Shown one piece after another: positions 43,702 through 52,748 of a stretch of DNA of 64,000 nucleotides. The DNA is from Aeromicrobium sp. Root236 (lineage in GTDB: Bacteria > Actinomycetota > Actinomycetes > Propionibacteriales > Nocardioidaceae): assembly GCF_001428805.1 (NCBI RefSeq), contig NZ_LMIS01000001.1, positions 2,406,976 through 2,470,975 of the forward strand, read 5' to 3'. The notes under the pieces were generated by a model, which saw only the letters and a list, made by a program, of their open reading frames with translations, was not told the origin of the DNA and did no database searches. A program made the position numbers and the translations under genes. Numbering within the stretch: position 1 is the stretch's first letter; the number at the start of each line of letters is the position of its first letter.

Positions 43702-45150
43702 GTGCCTTCGTCGACCCGACGCACTCACTACTGGCTGACCTTCGCCGTGCTCGCGGTGGCGGTGTCGTCCTACTCGCTCATGCAGTCGCTCACGATCCCG
43801 GTGCTGTCCGAGATCGAGCACGAGCTCAACACCGACCAGAACACCGTGACGTGGGTCCTGACCGCCTACCTGCTGTCGGCCTCGGTCTTCACGCCCATCA
43901 TGGGCCGCCTCGGCGACGCGTTCGGCAAGGAACGACTCCTGGTCCTCTCGCTCGTCGCCCTGGCCGCCGGCTCGCTGCTCGCCGCTCTGGCCGGCAGCAT
44001 CGGCGTCCTGATCGTCGCGCGCATCATTCAGGGCGTGGGCGGTGGCGTGCTGCCGCTGGCGTTCGGCATCATCCGGGACGAGTTCCCGCACCACAAGGTC
44101 GGCGGCGCCGTCAGCGTCGTCTCCTCACTGCTCGCTGTCGGCTTCGGCGCGGGCATCGTGCTGGCCGGCCCCATCGTGTCGGGCCTGGGCTACCACTGGC
44201 TGTTCTGGCTGCCGTTCATCGTGACGTCGATCGCCGCCGTCGCCTCGATCCTGTTCGTCCCCGAGTCGCCTGTCCGTACGCCGGGGCGCATCTCGGTGCT
44301 GCCCGCCGTGCTGCTGTCGAGCTGGCTCGTCGCCCTGCTGCTCGCCCTCAGCGAGGCTCCGAAGTGGGGCTGGGGCTCCGGCCGTACGATCGGCCTCCTC
44401 GTGCTGGCCGTGGTCCTCATGGTGGCGTGGATCCAGGTCGAGCAGCGCGCCGCCGTGCCGTTGATCGACATGCGCATGATGCGCCTGCCCGGCGTCTGGA
44501 CGACCAACCTCGTCGCGCTCCTGGTCGGCATCGGCATGTACGCCTCGTTCGGCTTCATCCCGCAGTTCAATCAGACGCCGAGCGCCAACGGGTACGGCTT
44601 CGGCTCCAGCGTCACCGAGTCGGGCATGCTCATGCTGCCGTCGGCCGTTGCGACGTTCCTGACCGGCCTCGTCGCCGCGTCGATCGCCCGCCGCATCGGT
44701 CCCAAGACCGTCGTCGTGTTCGGCTCGGCCCTCGGTGCCGCCGGCATGTTCATGCTCGCCTACATGCACGACACCAAGGCGCAGATCGCGATCGCCAACG
44801 GCATCACCGGCGTGGGCATCGGTCTCGCGTTCGCCTGCCTCGCGGGGCTCATCGTGGGCGCGGTCCCGCCCGAGCAGACCGGCGTCGCCAGCGGCATGAA
44901 CGCCAACATCCGTACGATCGGCGGCTCCGTCGGCACCGCGGTCATGGCCAGCATCGTCACGGCACACTTCCTGCCCAGCGGGTTCCCCAAGGAGGTCGGC
45001 TACACGGCCGGCTTCGCCGTGCTGGGTGGCGCGCTGCTGCTCGCGGCGATCGCCGGTCTGGCGATCCCCACGATCTCGGCCGAGAAGCTCGAGGAGCAGC
45101 TCGAGCAGGAGCCCTCCCCGGAGTCGCTCATGGAGCCGGCCACGGCCTGA
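43702..45150 (+). CDS. MFS drug-type exporter (DHA2/EmrB family)
   Basis: A 482-aa transporter with about 14 hydrophobic segments. TAYLLSASVFTPIMGRLGDAFGKERLL (about 53-79) contains motif A, GxLaDrxGrkxxl-like, and RIIQGVGGGVLPLAFGIIRDEFP (about 109-131) contains the motif B arginine/glycine run. The GTG start follows AAGGAA at 43689-43694. DHA2 members export hydrophobic compounds or drugs by proton antiport; the substrate is unknown. A dyad near the promoter suggests inducible expression. Confidence 0.9.
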   Translation: MPSSTRRTHYWLTFAVLAVAVSSYSLMQSLTIPVLSEIEHELNTDQNTVTWVLTAYLLSASVFTPIMGRLGDAFGKERLLVLSLVALAAGSLLAALAGSIGVLIVARIIQGVGGGVLPLAFGIIRDEFPHHKVGGAVSVVSSLLAVGFGAGIVLAGPIVSGLGYHWLFWLPFIVTSIAAVASILFVPESPVRTPGRISVLPAVLLSSWLVALLLALSEAPKWGWGSGRTIGLLVLAVVLMVAWIQVEQRAAVPLIDMRMMRLPGVWTTNLVALLVGIGMYASFGFIPQFNQTPSANGYGFGSSVTESGMLMLPSAVATFLTGLVAASIARRIGPKTVVVFGSALGAAGMFMLAYMHDTKAQIAIANGITGVGIGLAFACLAGLIVGAVPPEQTGVASGMNANIRTIGGSVGTAVMASIVTAHFLPSGFPKEVGYTAGFAVLGGALLLAAIAGLAIPTISAEKLEEQLEQEPSPESLMEPATA

Positions 45151-45205
45151 CCACCACCGAGCCTTCCCCTCCCGCTACGTTGTGGCTCGAGGGGAAGGCT
45201 TCGGT

Positions 45206-45751
45206 ATGTCTGTGAGCAGAGCGCCCGTGCTGGTCGGGGCCAATCCCGGCCTGCGCCTGTACGACGGTGACACGCTCACGGCGTACGCGTCGGTGTGGCA
45301 GGTCGACTGGTCGATCCATGGCGGCGGCACCGCGATCGTGCTCTGGCGTGATGGTGTGGTGCGGTTGCTCGGCGAGAACGCCGCGCTGGCGACCTGGCTG
45401 GAGCGCGACTTCGTCCGCCACTTCCCCGAGGCGGAGGGCCTGTCGTGGCCCGAACCTGTCGTCGAGCAGCAGGCCGTCGAGGTCGACATCGACCTGGCGA
45501 CGGGACTGCAGGCCCGGGCCGAAGGCCTCGAGATCCGGATGTCCGACGTGCTCGACCGCCGTACGTTCGCGACCGACAGCTTCCCGCTCGGCGGCGTCGA
45601 GCACAGCCTGAGCCTCGTGCTCGCGCCGTGCGGCCGCGCGACCCTGACCGTCGACGGCAACCCGGTCGCAGGTGCACCCCAGCTCAGCGGCGAACCCGGC
45701 CGGCCGTCGTCCTCGGCCTTCGTCGCCGTCGCCGAGGTCTGGTGCCGGTGA
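45206..45751 (+). CDS. Hypothetical protein
   Basis: A 181-aa soluble protein that I do not recognise. It has no signal peptide or membrane segment. Notable parts are SVWQVDWSIHGGGTAIVLWRDG and a DxRMSDVLDRRTFATDSFPLGG stretch. The ATG follows AGGGGAAGG. The stop and next start overlap in TGATG, so it is translated together with the 83-aa membrane protein that follows. Confidence 0.6.
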   Translation: MSVSRAPVLVGANPGLRLYDGDTLTAYASVWQVDWSIHGGGTAIVLWRDGVVRLLGENAALATWLERDFVRHFPEAEGLSWPEPVVEQQAVEVDIDLATGLQARAEGLEIRMSDVLDRRTFATDSFPLGGVEHSLSLVLAPCGRATLTVDGNPVAGAPQLSGEPGRPSSSAFVAVAEVWCR

Positions 45752-46002
45752 TGGACTGGTTCTTCCGGGACAGCTCCGGCCGACTCGCGCTGGTCCAGCT
45801 CCCCAACCCCGCGCTCTGGGTCTGGCTGACGGCGACGGCACTGCGCTGGAGCCAGTACGACGAGCGGGACACCGAGCTCCGCTGGATCGGCACCGGCGCG
45901 CTCATCGTGTGGGCGCTCGACGAACTCGTGCGCGGTGCCTCGCCGTTCCGCCGGCTCCTCGGCGCCGTGGTGCTCGTCTGGCAGTTGGCGCACGTGTTCT
46001 AG
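45751..46002 (+). CDS. Small membrane protein of unknown function
   Basis: An 83-aa protein with two hydrophobic segments (ALWVWLTATAL and RLLGAVVLVWQLAHVF) around a charged middle (SQYDERDTELRWIG). No family is recognised. The ATG overlaps the preceding stop (TGATG). Its TAG shares the tetramer CTAG with the convergent glycerophosphotransferase gene. Confidence 0.55.
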   Translation: MDWFFRDSSGRLALVQLPNPALWVWLTATALRWSQYDERDTELRWIGTGALIVWALDELVRGASPFRRLLGAVVLVWQLAHVF

Positions 46003-47360
46003 GAGCTCGACAGCTCCCTGACCAGGTCCATGAACCGCCGCGCCGGATCAGCGCGATCGGGGCCTCCGAGGTAGTGGTCGGCCCGCGCGGCCCTCGACGC
46101 CGCCAGCGGATCGTCTCCGAGGGCTGCGTCCAGTGCCTCGTCGAGGCGTACGAGATCGCGATCGATGACGTACGCAGCAGCCGCCGACGGGTGCGCTGCG
46201 CGGAACGCGTCGGGGTCGGCGTACTGCGCGGCGTACATGACCAACGGCTTGCCGCTCGCCATGAAGTCGACGACGATGCCCGACACGTCCGAGACCATGG
46301 CGTCGACCGAGTTGAACGCGTCGATCAGCGGCTCCTCCATGGCGAACGGTCCCCCGCGATGCGGCCGACCCGTCGCAGCGGCGTCGGTGGTCAGGAGCTC
46401 GTTGACGCGCACGATCATCGCCTCCGCCTCGGCGTGGTTCTGACCGGCGAAGTGACGGCGGAAGACCACCGTGCAGCCGCGATCCAGCAACGCCTGCACG
46501 ATGCGGTCGGCCACCGCCAACGAGGAGACGTTGAGGCTGTCGTCGGCGTGCCGCCAGGTCGGCGCGTAGAGCACGGTCGCGGGACTCGGGACCGGCCCGT
46601 TCGCCGGCTCGATGCCCTCGGTCTGCGGGCGGCCGATGATGCGCAGCTTGTCGGCCGGGATCGACAGTCCCGCTGCGGCGAACCGGTCGATCGCGGCCTG
46701 GCCTGCGACGGTGACGAGGTCGTACTGGAGGACCCGCTCCGACGCACTGAGCGGCTTGTCGCTGTCGCCGTGTCCGAGGAACACGTGGGTCGCCGACGAG
46801 CCGGCGATGAAGTCGGTGTTGGCCGCTGCACCGTGGGGATAGAGCGCGCCACGCACGCTCGCGGGGATCTGGCCCTGCACGATCGGCGTGCCGGGATACG
46901 TGTCGGCGAGCTGGCGGAACAGCGCGGGCGTACGGGCGACGATGCACCAGTGCACGCCGGTGCGCTCGACCCACGGCGACCACATGCCGATGTGCACGCC
47001 GACTTTGCCGGCGTAGGGGATCGCGATCGTCGGCGCGTACGCCTCGACAGCACGGTGGGCCTCGTCGCACTCCCGGGCGTACCGGTGGAGCAGGCCGGCG
47101 ATCGCGGCCAGGCCGAGGCCGCCGACGACGGCGATCACGAGAGCCGTGCCGGGCTGGAACAGGACGTCGATGACCACGACGGCCGTCAGCAGCGCGGCGA
47201 CCATCGCCCAGACCCGGAAGCGGATCGGCGGCTGGTCGGCGAGGTGGGTCGGCTGTCCGGGGAAGTGTGCTGCCCGAGGCGGCCGGGCCAGCGCGCTGCG
47301 ACGGGCCACGACGCCGGTCGCGAGGCCCAGGACGAGCACGAGCAGAGCGGCGACGATCAC
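45999..47360 (-). CDS. CDP-glycerol:poly(glycerophosphate) glycerophosphotransferase-like protein
   Basis: A 453-aa protein. The N-terminal ~100 residues hold two membrane anchors (MIVAALLVLVLGLATGVVAR and VWAMVAALLTAVVVIDVLF). The rest is a TagB/TagF-type transferase with GTPIVQGQIPA, LGHGDSDKP (about 200), VLYAPTWRHADDS (about 272) and VDAMVSDVSGIVVDFMASGKP (about 368-388). This family adds glycerol-phosphate or ribitol-phosphate to teichoic-acid-like polymers. It starts at GTG and is divergent from the LLM oxidoreductase. It sits close to the polysaccharide cluster, which suggests cell-surface polymer work. Confidence 0.82.
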   Translation of the reverse strand: MIVAALLVLVLGLATGVVARRSALARPPRAAHFPGQPTHLADQPPIRFRVWAMVAALLTAVVVIDVLFQPGTALVIAVVGGLGLAAIAGLLHRYARECDEAHRAVEAYAPTIAIPYAGKVGVHIGMWSPWVERTGVHWCIVARTPALFRQLADTYPGTPIVQGQIPASVRGALYPHGAAANTDFIAGSSATHVFLGHGDSDKPLSASERVLQYDLVTVAGQAAIDRFAAAGLSIPADKLRIIGRPQTEGIEPANGPVPSPATVLYAPTWRHADDSLNVSSLAVADRIVQALLDRGCTVVFRRHFAGQNHAEAEAMIVRVNELLTTDAAATGRPHRGGPFAMEEPLIDAFNSVDAMVSDVSGIVVDFMASGKPLVMYAAQYADPDAFRAAHPSAAAAYVIDRDLVRLDEALDAALGDDPLAASRAARADHYLGGPDRADPARRFMDLVRELSSS

Positions 47361-47410
47361 GCCCCGACTCTAGTAGGAACAGCCCACGGTCCTCCGACGT
47401 TGACCCGGGT

Positions 47411-48430
47411 ATGAAGAACGTCGGCTTCCTGTCCTTCGGCCACTACCAGGCCGTCCCCGGATCCCAGACTCGTACGGCCGGCGACGTGCTGCTGCAGTCG
47501 ATCGACCTGGCGGTGGCTGCCGAGGAGCTCGGGCTCGACGGCGCGTTCTTCCGCGTCCACCACTTCGCCCGCCAGCTGGCGTCCCCGTTCCCGCTGCTGG
47601 CCGCGGTCGGTGCCCGTACGAGCCGCATCGAGATCGGCACCGGCGTGATCGACATGCGCTACGAGAACCCGCTCTACATGGCCGAGGACGCTGCCGCGGC
47701 CGACCTCATCAGCAGCGGGCGGCTCCAGCTCGGCATCAGCCGGGGATCACCGGAGACCGCGATCCGCGGCTACGAGTCGTTCGGCCATGTGCCTGAAGAG
47801 GGCCGGAGCGACGCCGACATGGCCCGCGCGCACACCGAGCTGTTCCGGCACGCGATCGCCGGCTCCGGCGTCGTGATGTCCGACCCCAAGATGACGGGTC
47901 AGTCGGTGCCGCTGCCGATCATGCCCCAGTCGCCTGGGCTCCCGGAGCGGATCTGGTGGGGCTCGGGCACCCGCGCGACGGCCGAGTGGACCGCGCAGCA
48001 GGGCATGAACCTCATGAGCTCGACGCTGCTCACGGAGGACACCGGGGTGCCGTTCGACGAGCTCCAGCTCGAGCAGATCCAGCGGTTCCGGGCCACGTGG
48101 GCCGAGGCCGGCTGGGAGCGTGAGCCGCGCGTCTCGGTCAGCCGCAGCGTCATCCCGATCCTCGACGCGCAGGACCGCGCCTACTTCGGTGAACGCAGCG
48201 GTGAGGACCAGATCGGCCATCTCGACGGCGGCATCGCCCGGTTCGGCAAGTCGTACGTCGGCGAGCCCGACGCGTTGGCCGAGGAGCTCGCGAGGGATGT
48301 CGCCGTACGCGAGGCGGACTCCCTGCTGCTCACGGTGCCCAACCAGCTCGGCGTCGACTACAACGCCCGGCTCCTCGGCGCCCTCGCCGACCACGTGCTT
48401 CCCGCCATCGGCTGGAAACCCCGCACCTAG
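47411..48430 (+). CDS. LLM class flavin-dependent oxidoreductase
   Basis: A 339-aa luciferase-like monooxygenase fold. ELGLDGAFFRVHHFARQLASPFPLLAAVGARTS (about 39-71) and IEIGTGVIDMRYENPLYMAEDAAAADLISSGRLQLGISRGSPE (about 74-117) are the typical luciferase-family blocks, split here as elsewhere by short loops. It probably uses reduced flavin; no flavin reductase is adjacent and the substrate is unknown. The start follows a short intergenic gap. A long palindrome lies right after its stop. Confidence 0.85.
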   Translation: MKNVGFLSFGHYQAVPGSQTRTAGDVLLQSIDLAVAAEELGLDGAFFRVHHFARQLASPFPLLAAVGARTSRIEIGTGVIDMRYENPLYMAEDAAAADLISSGRLQLGISRGSPETAIRGYESFGHVPEEGRSDADMARAHTELFRHAIAGSGVVMSDPKMTGQSVPLPIMPQSPGLPERIWWGSGTRATAEWTAQQGMNLMSSTLLTEDTGVPFDELQLEQIQRFRATWAEAGWEREPRVSVSRSVIPILDAQDRAYFGERSGEDQIGHLDGGIARFGKSYVGEPDALAEELARDVAVREADSLLLTVPNQLGVDYNARLLGALADHVLPAIGWKPRT

Positions 48431-48431
48431 C

Positions 48432-48500
48432 CCCCGAGATTTGGCCTTGGATCCACGTCGTAGGACGTCCGGGACGTGGATCTGCGGCCAAATCTCGGGG
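48432..48500. repeat. 69-bp two-part palindrome between convergent genes
   Basis: CCCCGAGATTTGGCC (48432-48446) and GGCCAAATCTCGGGG (48486-48500) pair over 15 bp without mismatch. Inside, GATCCACGTC (48450-48459) and GACGTGGATC (48473-48482) pair over 10 bp. The loop itself contains the palindrome GGACGTCC. The structure fills the gap between the LLM and pckG stops, so it can act as a bidirectional terminator; there is no T-run. Similar palindromes may recur elsewhere in the genome. Confidence 0.8.
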
Positions 48501-48508
48501 ATTGGTGA

Positions 48509-50329
48509 CTAGCCCTCGAGACGGGCCTTCAGGCCGTCGAGCTCGGTCCAGAGGACGGTCGGCAGCTTGTCGCCGAACTTCTCGAACCACTCGTTGATCT
48601 GCGGGATCTCGGCCTTCCACTCGTCGACGTCGACGCGCAGGGCCTTCTCGAGCTGCTCCTCGGTGACGTCGAGGCCGTCCGTGTCGATCGCGCCGGCGAC
48701 CGGCACGAGACCGATCGGCGTCTCGACCGCTTCGACCTTGCCCTCGACGCGTTCGATGACGTACTTGAGGATGCGGCTGTTCTCGCCGAAGCCGGGCCAC
48801 AGGAACCCGCCGTCCTCGTCGCGACGGAACCAGTTGACGTAGAAGATCTTGGGAAACTTCGACTCGTCGTTGTTCTTGGCCATGCTGATCCAGTGGCTGA
48901 AGTAGTCACCGGCGTCGTAGCCGATGAACGGCAGCATCGCCATCGGGTCGCGGCGGACGACACCGACCGCGCCGGTCGCAGCCGCCGTGGTCTCCGACGA
49001 CAGCGTCGCACCCATGAACGTGCCGTGGGTCCAGTCGCGAGCCTCGGTGACGAGCGGGATCGTCGTCTTGCGACGCCCGCCGAACAGGATCGCGTCGAGC
49101 GGCACACCGTTGGGGTCGTCGTACTCGGCCGCGAGGGTCGGGCACTGCTTGATCGGCGTGCAGAACCGGCTGTTGGGGTGCGACGAGACCTCGTCGGACT
49201 CCGGCGTCCAGTCGCGGCCCTTCCAGTCCGTCAGATGGGCCGGCGGCTCGTCGGTCATGCCCTCCCACCAGACGTCACCGTCGTCGGTCAGCGCGACGTT
49301 GGTGAAAACCGAGTTGCCCTGGTCGATCGTGCGCATCGCGTTGGCGTTGGTGTCCCAGCCGGTGCCGGGGGCGACGCCGAACAGGCCGAACTCGGGGTTG
49401 ACGGCATACAGGCGGCCGTCGGCTCCGACGCGGATCCAGGCGATGTCGTCGCCGATCGTCTCGACCTTCCAACCGGGGACGGTCGGCTCGACCATCGCGA
49501 GGTTGGTCTTGCCGCACGCGCTCGGGAACGCGGCCGCGACGTACTTGACGACGTTCTCGGGCGAGGTGAGCTTGAGGATCAGCATGTGCTCGGCCATCCA
49601 GCCCTCGTCACGGCCCATGACCGACGCGATACGGAGCGAATAGCACTTCTTGCCCAGCAGGGCGTTGCCGCCGTAGCCGGAGCCGAACGACCAGATCATC
49701 CGCTCCTCGGGGAACTGGACGATGTACTTGGTCTCGTTGCACGGCCAGGGGACGTCCTGCTGGCCGTCGGCGAGCGGGGCGCCGATCGAGTGCAGCGCCG
49801 GCACGTAGTCGGCGTCGAGCTCCTCGATCTTGTCCAGCACGTTCTTGCCGACGCGGGCCATGACGGTCATCGACGCGACGACGTACGCGGAGTCGGTGAT
49901 CTCGACGCCGAACATGGGGCTGTCGGACTCGAGGTGGCCCATGACGAACGGGATGACGTACATCGTGCGGCCCTGCATGCAGCCGTCGTAGAGGTCCGTC
50001 ATGATCGCCTTCATGTCCGAAGGCTCCATCCAGTTGTTGGTCGGGCCGCAGTCGGCCTCGTCAACGCTGCAGATGTAGGTGCGGTCCTCGACCCGGGCGA
50101 CGTCGCTCGGGTCGGACGCGCACCAGAATGAGTTGGGCTTCTTGGACTCGTCGAGTCGTACGAAGGTGCCGGAGGCGACGAGGTCATCGGTCAGCGAGAC
50201 CCATTCCTCAGGAGTGCCTTCGACCCAGTGGATGGCGGCCGGTCTGGTCAGGGCGGCGACGTCGTCGACCCAGGCCTGGAGCCTGGGGTGCGTCGTCCGG
50301 TAGGTGGAAATGACGGTGTCTGCGGACAT
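48509..50329 (-). CDS. pckG: Phosphoenolpyruvate carboxykinase (GTP)
   Basis: The enzyme converts oxaloacetate and GTP to phosphoenolpyruvate, CO2 and GDP, the first step of gluconeogenesis. It has 606 aa, the usual size for the GTP type. [12 protein letters not shown] (about 270-281) is the phosphate-binding loop with the reactive cysteine, GDDIAWIR (about 301) follows, and RKTTIPLV with [11 protein letters not shown] lie further on. The start MSADTVIS is set by AAGGAAAAG upstream. The 5' region holds a CRP-type palindrome at 50493-50508 and a short dyad at 50461-50474. Confidence 0.96.
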   Translation of the reverse strand: MSADTVISTYRTTHPRLQAWVDDVAALTRPAAIHWVEGTPEEWVSLTDDLVASGTFVRLDESKKPNSFWCASDPSDVARVEDRTYICSVDEADCGPTNNWMEPSDMKAIMTDLYDGCMQGRTMYVIPFVMGHLESDSPMFGVEITDSAYVVASMTVMARVGKNVLDKIEELDADYVPALHSIGAPLADGQQDVPWPCNETKYIVQFPEERMIWSFGSGYGGNALLGKKCYSLRIASVMGRDEGWMAEHMLILKLTSPENVVKYVAAAFPSACGKTNLAMVEPTVPGWKVETIGDDIAWIRVGADGRLYAVNPEFGLFGVAPGTGWDTNANAMRTIDQGNSVFTNVALTDDGDVWWEGMTDEPPAHLTDWKGRDWTPESDEVSSHPNSRFCTPIKQCPTLAAEYDDPNGVPLDAILFGGRRKTTIPLVTEARDWTHGTFMGATLSSETTAAATGAVGVVRRDPMAMLPFIGYDAGDYFSHWISMAKNNDESKFPKIFYVNWFRRDEDGGFLWPGFGENSRILKYVIERVEGKVEAVETPIGLVPVAGAIDTDGLDVTEEQLEKALRVDVDEWKAEIPQINEWFEKFGDKLPTVLWTELDGLKARLEG

Positions 50330-50460
50330 GTGTGAACTTTTCCTTCTCGCGCATCGCGAACCAAGCGCATTGATTCGCACTCCCTCGGCATGCGGGCCTC
50401 GGGTAGCTGATGTGTGATGAATCGTCACCGACGGGCGATGACGATTCAGCCGACTTTACG

Positions 50461-50474
50461 TGCCATATCTGGCA
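50461..50474. promoter_or_regulatory. Short dyad upstream of pckG
   Basis: TGCCA-TATC-TGGCA is a perfect 5-bp inverted repeat 132 bp upstream of the pckG ATG. Its role is unknown; it could be a second operator in this control region. Confidence 0.4.
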
Positions 50475-50492
50475 TGTGGGCTGGTCAGAAGG

Positions 50493-50508
50493 GGTGAACA
50501 TAGTCACA
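50493..50508. promoter_or_regulatory. CRP/GlxR-type binding site upstream of pckG
   Basis: GGTGA-ACATAG-TCACA matches the CRP/GlxR consensus TGTGA-N6-TCACA at nine of ten half-site bases. It lies 164 bp upstream of the pckG start. pck is a plausible target for cAMP control of carbon use. Which Crp-type protein binds it is not known. Confidence 0.6.
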
Positions 50509-50516
50509 CATATGAC

Positions 50517-50552
50517 AGGGAGGGGCGGCGCCTCGCGGCACCGCCCCTCCCT
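50517..50552 (-). terminator. Hairpin after the S55-like gene
   Basis: AGGGAGGGGCGG (50517-50528) pairs perfectly with CCGCCCCTCCCT (50541-50552) over a 12-nt loop. It lies 12 nt beyond the stop of the leftward-reading secreted protein. No T-run follows on that strand. Confidence 0.7.
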
Positions 50553-50563
50553 GGTTGGTTCGG

Positions 50564-52429
50564 CTACTTGACGTAGCCCAACCGGATGTACGCCGCGCCG
50601 TTGGTCACTGCCGGCGTCGCGACCGACTTGCGCGAGACGCGATCAGTGCCGTACTTCGTGGTGTAGCGCTGGGTGCTCTGGGCGGAGTCGTACCGCACCT
50701 GGGCCTTCAGCGCCGCGAGCACCTGGGCAAGCGTCAGGGGCTCCTCGTCGTCGTAGTAGAACTCCTCGTCCTCCGAGTCGACGTCGATCGTGAACTCTTC
50801 CTCGTCGTCGTAGTAGCTCGCGCCACCGAAGAACGAGAGGTAGCCCGTGCCGTACGCCGACGTGGAGATCGTCGGGTCGAGGCGCGTGACCACGGGCTCG
50901 GCCGTCGAGTCACCGTTGGCCGGGACGAGGTGGACCTGCACGGGGAACGCCTTGCCGCGGTGGGCGAGGACCTTGCCGCCGCTCGGGACCTTGACCCACT
51001 TGCCGCTCTTGCGGACGTCGATCTGCGAGATGCGCAGCGCGTTGTAGATCGGCTTCAGCTCGGTGTCCACCGTGACGGAGTTGATCGTGACCTTGGTGTC
51101 CGACCCGGTCTGCAGGAACTCCACGTCGCTGGCCACGTCGTAGGGCGCGTCCTCGGCGAAGTACGAGCTCGAGGTGATCCGCTGGGTGCGCGTGTACGTG
51201 GCCGGCAGACCGCCCTTGGGCGTGTAGTTGATGTTCCACGTCATCAGCGCCTCGCCCGGACCGGAGTACTGGTCGAGCCCGGCGATGACGTCGTTGAACA
51301 CCTGGTTGCCGACCGCGGACCCGAGGGCCTCAGGAACGGCGACGTGCGTCGTGGCCGTGGTGGTGACGCCGTCGACCTTCGTGTTCGACGTGACCAACGT
51401 GGTCGACGGGAGCTGGCCCGTGACGCCCATGATGCCGCTGAGGCGGTCCTGGGTGACCTGACCGACCGGATCCATGTCGATGTTGGCGAGCTTGTACGAG
51501 CCGAAGGTGTCTTCCTGGATGAACGCTGCCGAGGCCGCGTGGAACGTCTCGGTGGACGAGCCGCTGAAGTCATCCGGGTGGCCGAAGGCGAACACCTTGG
51601 AGCCGCAGACCGCGGTGATCGTGCCGACCGAGGCCATCGTGACGTCGCCGTAGGACCATGCCGTGGCGATGTTGCCGCCCGCGGTGATCGCGGAGGCCGG
51701 GAGGTCGGCGGCAGCGGCCGCGGTCTGGAACGAGACCTTGCCGCGCAGCTTCTTGGTGAGCGTGCGCGACTTGGCCGCCATGGTGGTGGCGTCCTTGCCG
51801 GGCGTGCCGACGGAGACCCGCGGGAGGGCGAGCTGGTGGATCGACGAGTAGCTCGACGGGGTGTCGGACGCCGACTCGCTCGTGGCGGCCAGGGAACGCG
51901 CCATCGCCTTGGGCACGGCCACGGTCTTGGCGGCGGCCAGCGGGGCGGCAGGCTTGTCGATGCTGAGGATGTCGGCGGCGGGCGTGATGCCGGCGTAGTC
52001 GCTCGGTGCGCCGCTGAACCCGTAGGAGACGGAGCCGATCAGGTTGTCGTCCGCGTCGTAGACGGGCGAGCCGGACATGCCGGCCCAGATCCCGGCGTCG
52101 ACGCTGACGTCACCGTCGCTGTTGGTCTTGGTGATGCGGCTGCCGGCCATCTTGAACACCAAGATGTCCTTGCCGCGTCCGGCACCGTCATCGAGCGTGC
52201 CGACGTACGTGCCGGTGAACTCCTCGGGGTCGATGCCGTGCGTCGTGGTGAGACCGTGCACGGGCTGGTTGGGCGTGAACCCACCGGTCCAGACCGGCGT
52301 GCCGGGGCACGTCGTGGTGTCGACGTTCGGCACGGCTTGAGCAGCGCTGGTCGTGGCGGCGATGCCGGCCGCGACCAACGCGAAAGTGGACGTGACGCTG
52401 GCAAGGGTGCGCAGCGGGCGTGGTGACAT
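50564..52429 (-). CDS. Secreted SpoIVB/S55-like serine peptidase-type protein
   Basis: A 621-aa exported protein. The signal peptide MSPRPLRTLASVTSTFALVA begins it, with an AxA site near 30-32. WAGMSGSPVYDADDNLIGSVSYG (begins at 116) matches the S55 active-site loop GMSGSP of SpoIVB peptidases, and KVFAFGHPDDF (278-288) matches the other conserved glycine-histidine block. A late acidic patch (YYDDEEEFTIDVDSEDEE, about 557-574) and a basic C-terminal end follow. S55 enzymes are best known from spore formers; the role here is unknown. GGAGGA lies just before the ATG. The open frame continues upstream through tRNA-Arg, so longer starts are rejected. Confidence 0.75.
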   Translation of the reverse strand: MSPRPLRTLASVTSTFALVAAGIAATTSAAQAVPNVDTTTCPGTPVWTGGFTPNQPVHGLTTTHGIDPEEFTGTYVGTLDDGAGRGKDILVFKMAGSRITKTNSDGDVSVDAGIWAGMSGSPVYDADDNLIGSVSYGFSGAPSDYAGITPAADILSIDKPAAPLAAAKTVAVPKAMARSLAATSESASDTPSSYSSIHQLALPRVSVGTPGKDATTMAAKSRTLTKKLRGKVSFQTAAAAADLPASAITAGGNIATAWSYGDVTMASVGTITAVCGSKVFAFGHPDDFSGSSTETFHAASAAFIQEDTFGSYKLANIDMDPVGQVTQDRLSGIMGVTGQLPSTTLVTSNTKVDGVTTTATTHVAVPEALGSAVGNQVFNDVIAGLDQYSGPGEALMTWNINYTPKGGLPATYTRTQRITSSSYFAEDAPYDVASDVEFLQTGSDTKVTINSVTVDTELKPIYNALRISQIDVRKSGKWVKVPSGGKVLAHRGKAFPVQVHLVPANGDSTAEPVVTRLDPTISTSAYGTGYLSFFGGASYYDDEEEFTIDVDSEDEEFYYDDEEPLTLAQVLAALKAQVRYDSAQSTQRYTTKYGTDRVSRKSVATPAVTNGAAYIRLGYVK

Positions 52430-52573
52430 AGCGGGATCCTCCGCGATCGGTGACAGGTTGTTGTTTGAGCAACAGTAGGGCACGGCGAGCGGGCACGGGC
52501 GAAGTCGTCCCAAGTGCCCAGATTTTCTCTCCGAGCACGGCCACGCTAGACTCAGCGAGGCCCTTCGGGGCAT

Positions 52574-52649
52574 GCGCCCGTAGCTCAACGGATAGAGCAT
52601 CTGACTACGGATCAGAAGGTTAGGGGTTCGAATCCCTTCGGGCGCGCCA
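52574..52649 (+). tRNA. tRNA-Arg (anticodon ACG)
   Basis: The cloverleaf has acceptor GCGCCCG/CGGGCGC, anticodon stem TCTGA/TCAGA around loop CTACGGA (anticodon ACG), T-arm AGGGG-TTCGAAT-CCCTT, discriminator G, and an encoded CCA (52647-52649). The A34 is normally edited to inosine to read CGN codons. Confidence 0.96.
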
Positions 52650-52653
52650 CACC

Positions 52654-52694
52654 ATCCCGCCGTTCCAGCGACACGCTGAGATGACGGGATTTTT
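52654..52694 (+). terminator. Terminator after tRNA-Arg
   Basis: ATCCCG (52654-52659) pairs with CGGGAT (52685-52690) and is followed by TTTT. The loop is long (25 nt), but the T-run and place just after the tRNA support a rho-independent terminator. Confidence 0.6.
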
Positions 52695-52748
52695 CGTTTC
52701 TGACCGCACATGAGCCGGATGTCGGCGCTGAGGCCGTATCGTCCGACC

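Noticed and set aside
50401..50440. Second CRP-type site near pckG (TGTGA followed by TCACC)
   Set aside because: The half-sites are 7 bp apart instead of 6, so the spacing does not fit the consensus.
50555..52426. Open frame of 623 codons on the plus strand, antisense to the S55-like gene
   Set aside because: The translation is a repetitive Arg/Val/Gly/Asp mixture typical of shadow frames; the sense strand has a signal peptide and catalytic motifs.
52574..52694. tRNA-Arg as an integration site for a mobile element
   Set aside because: No integrase, repeated tRNA 3' end or foreign gene set follows; the tRNA is followed by a terminator and regulatory genes.
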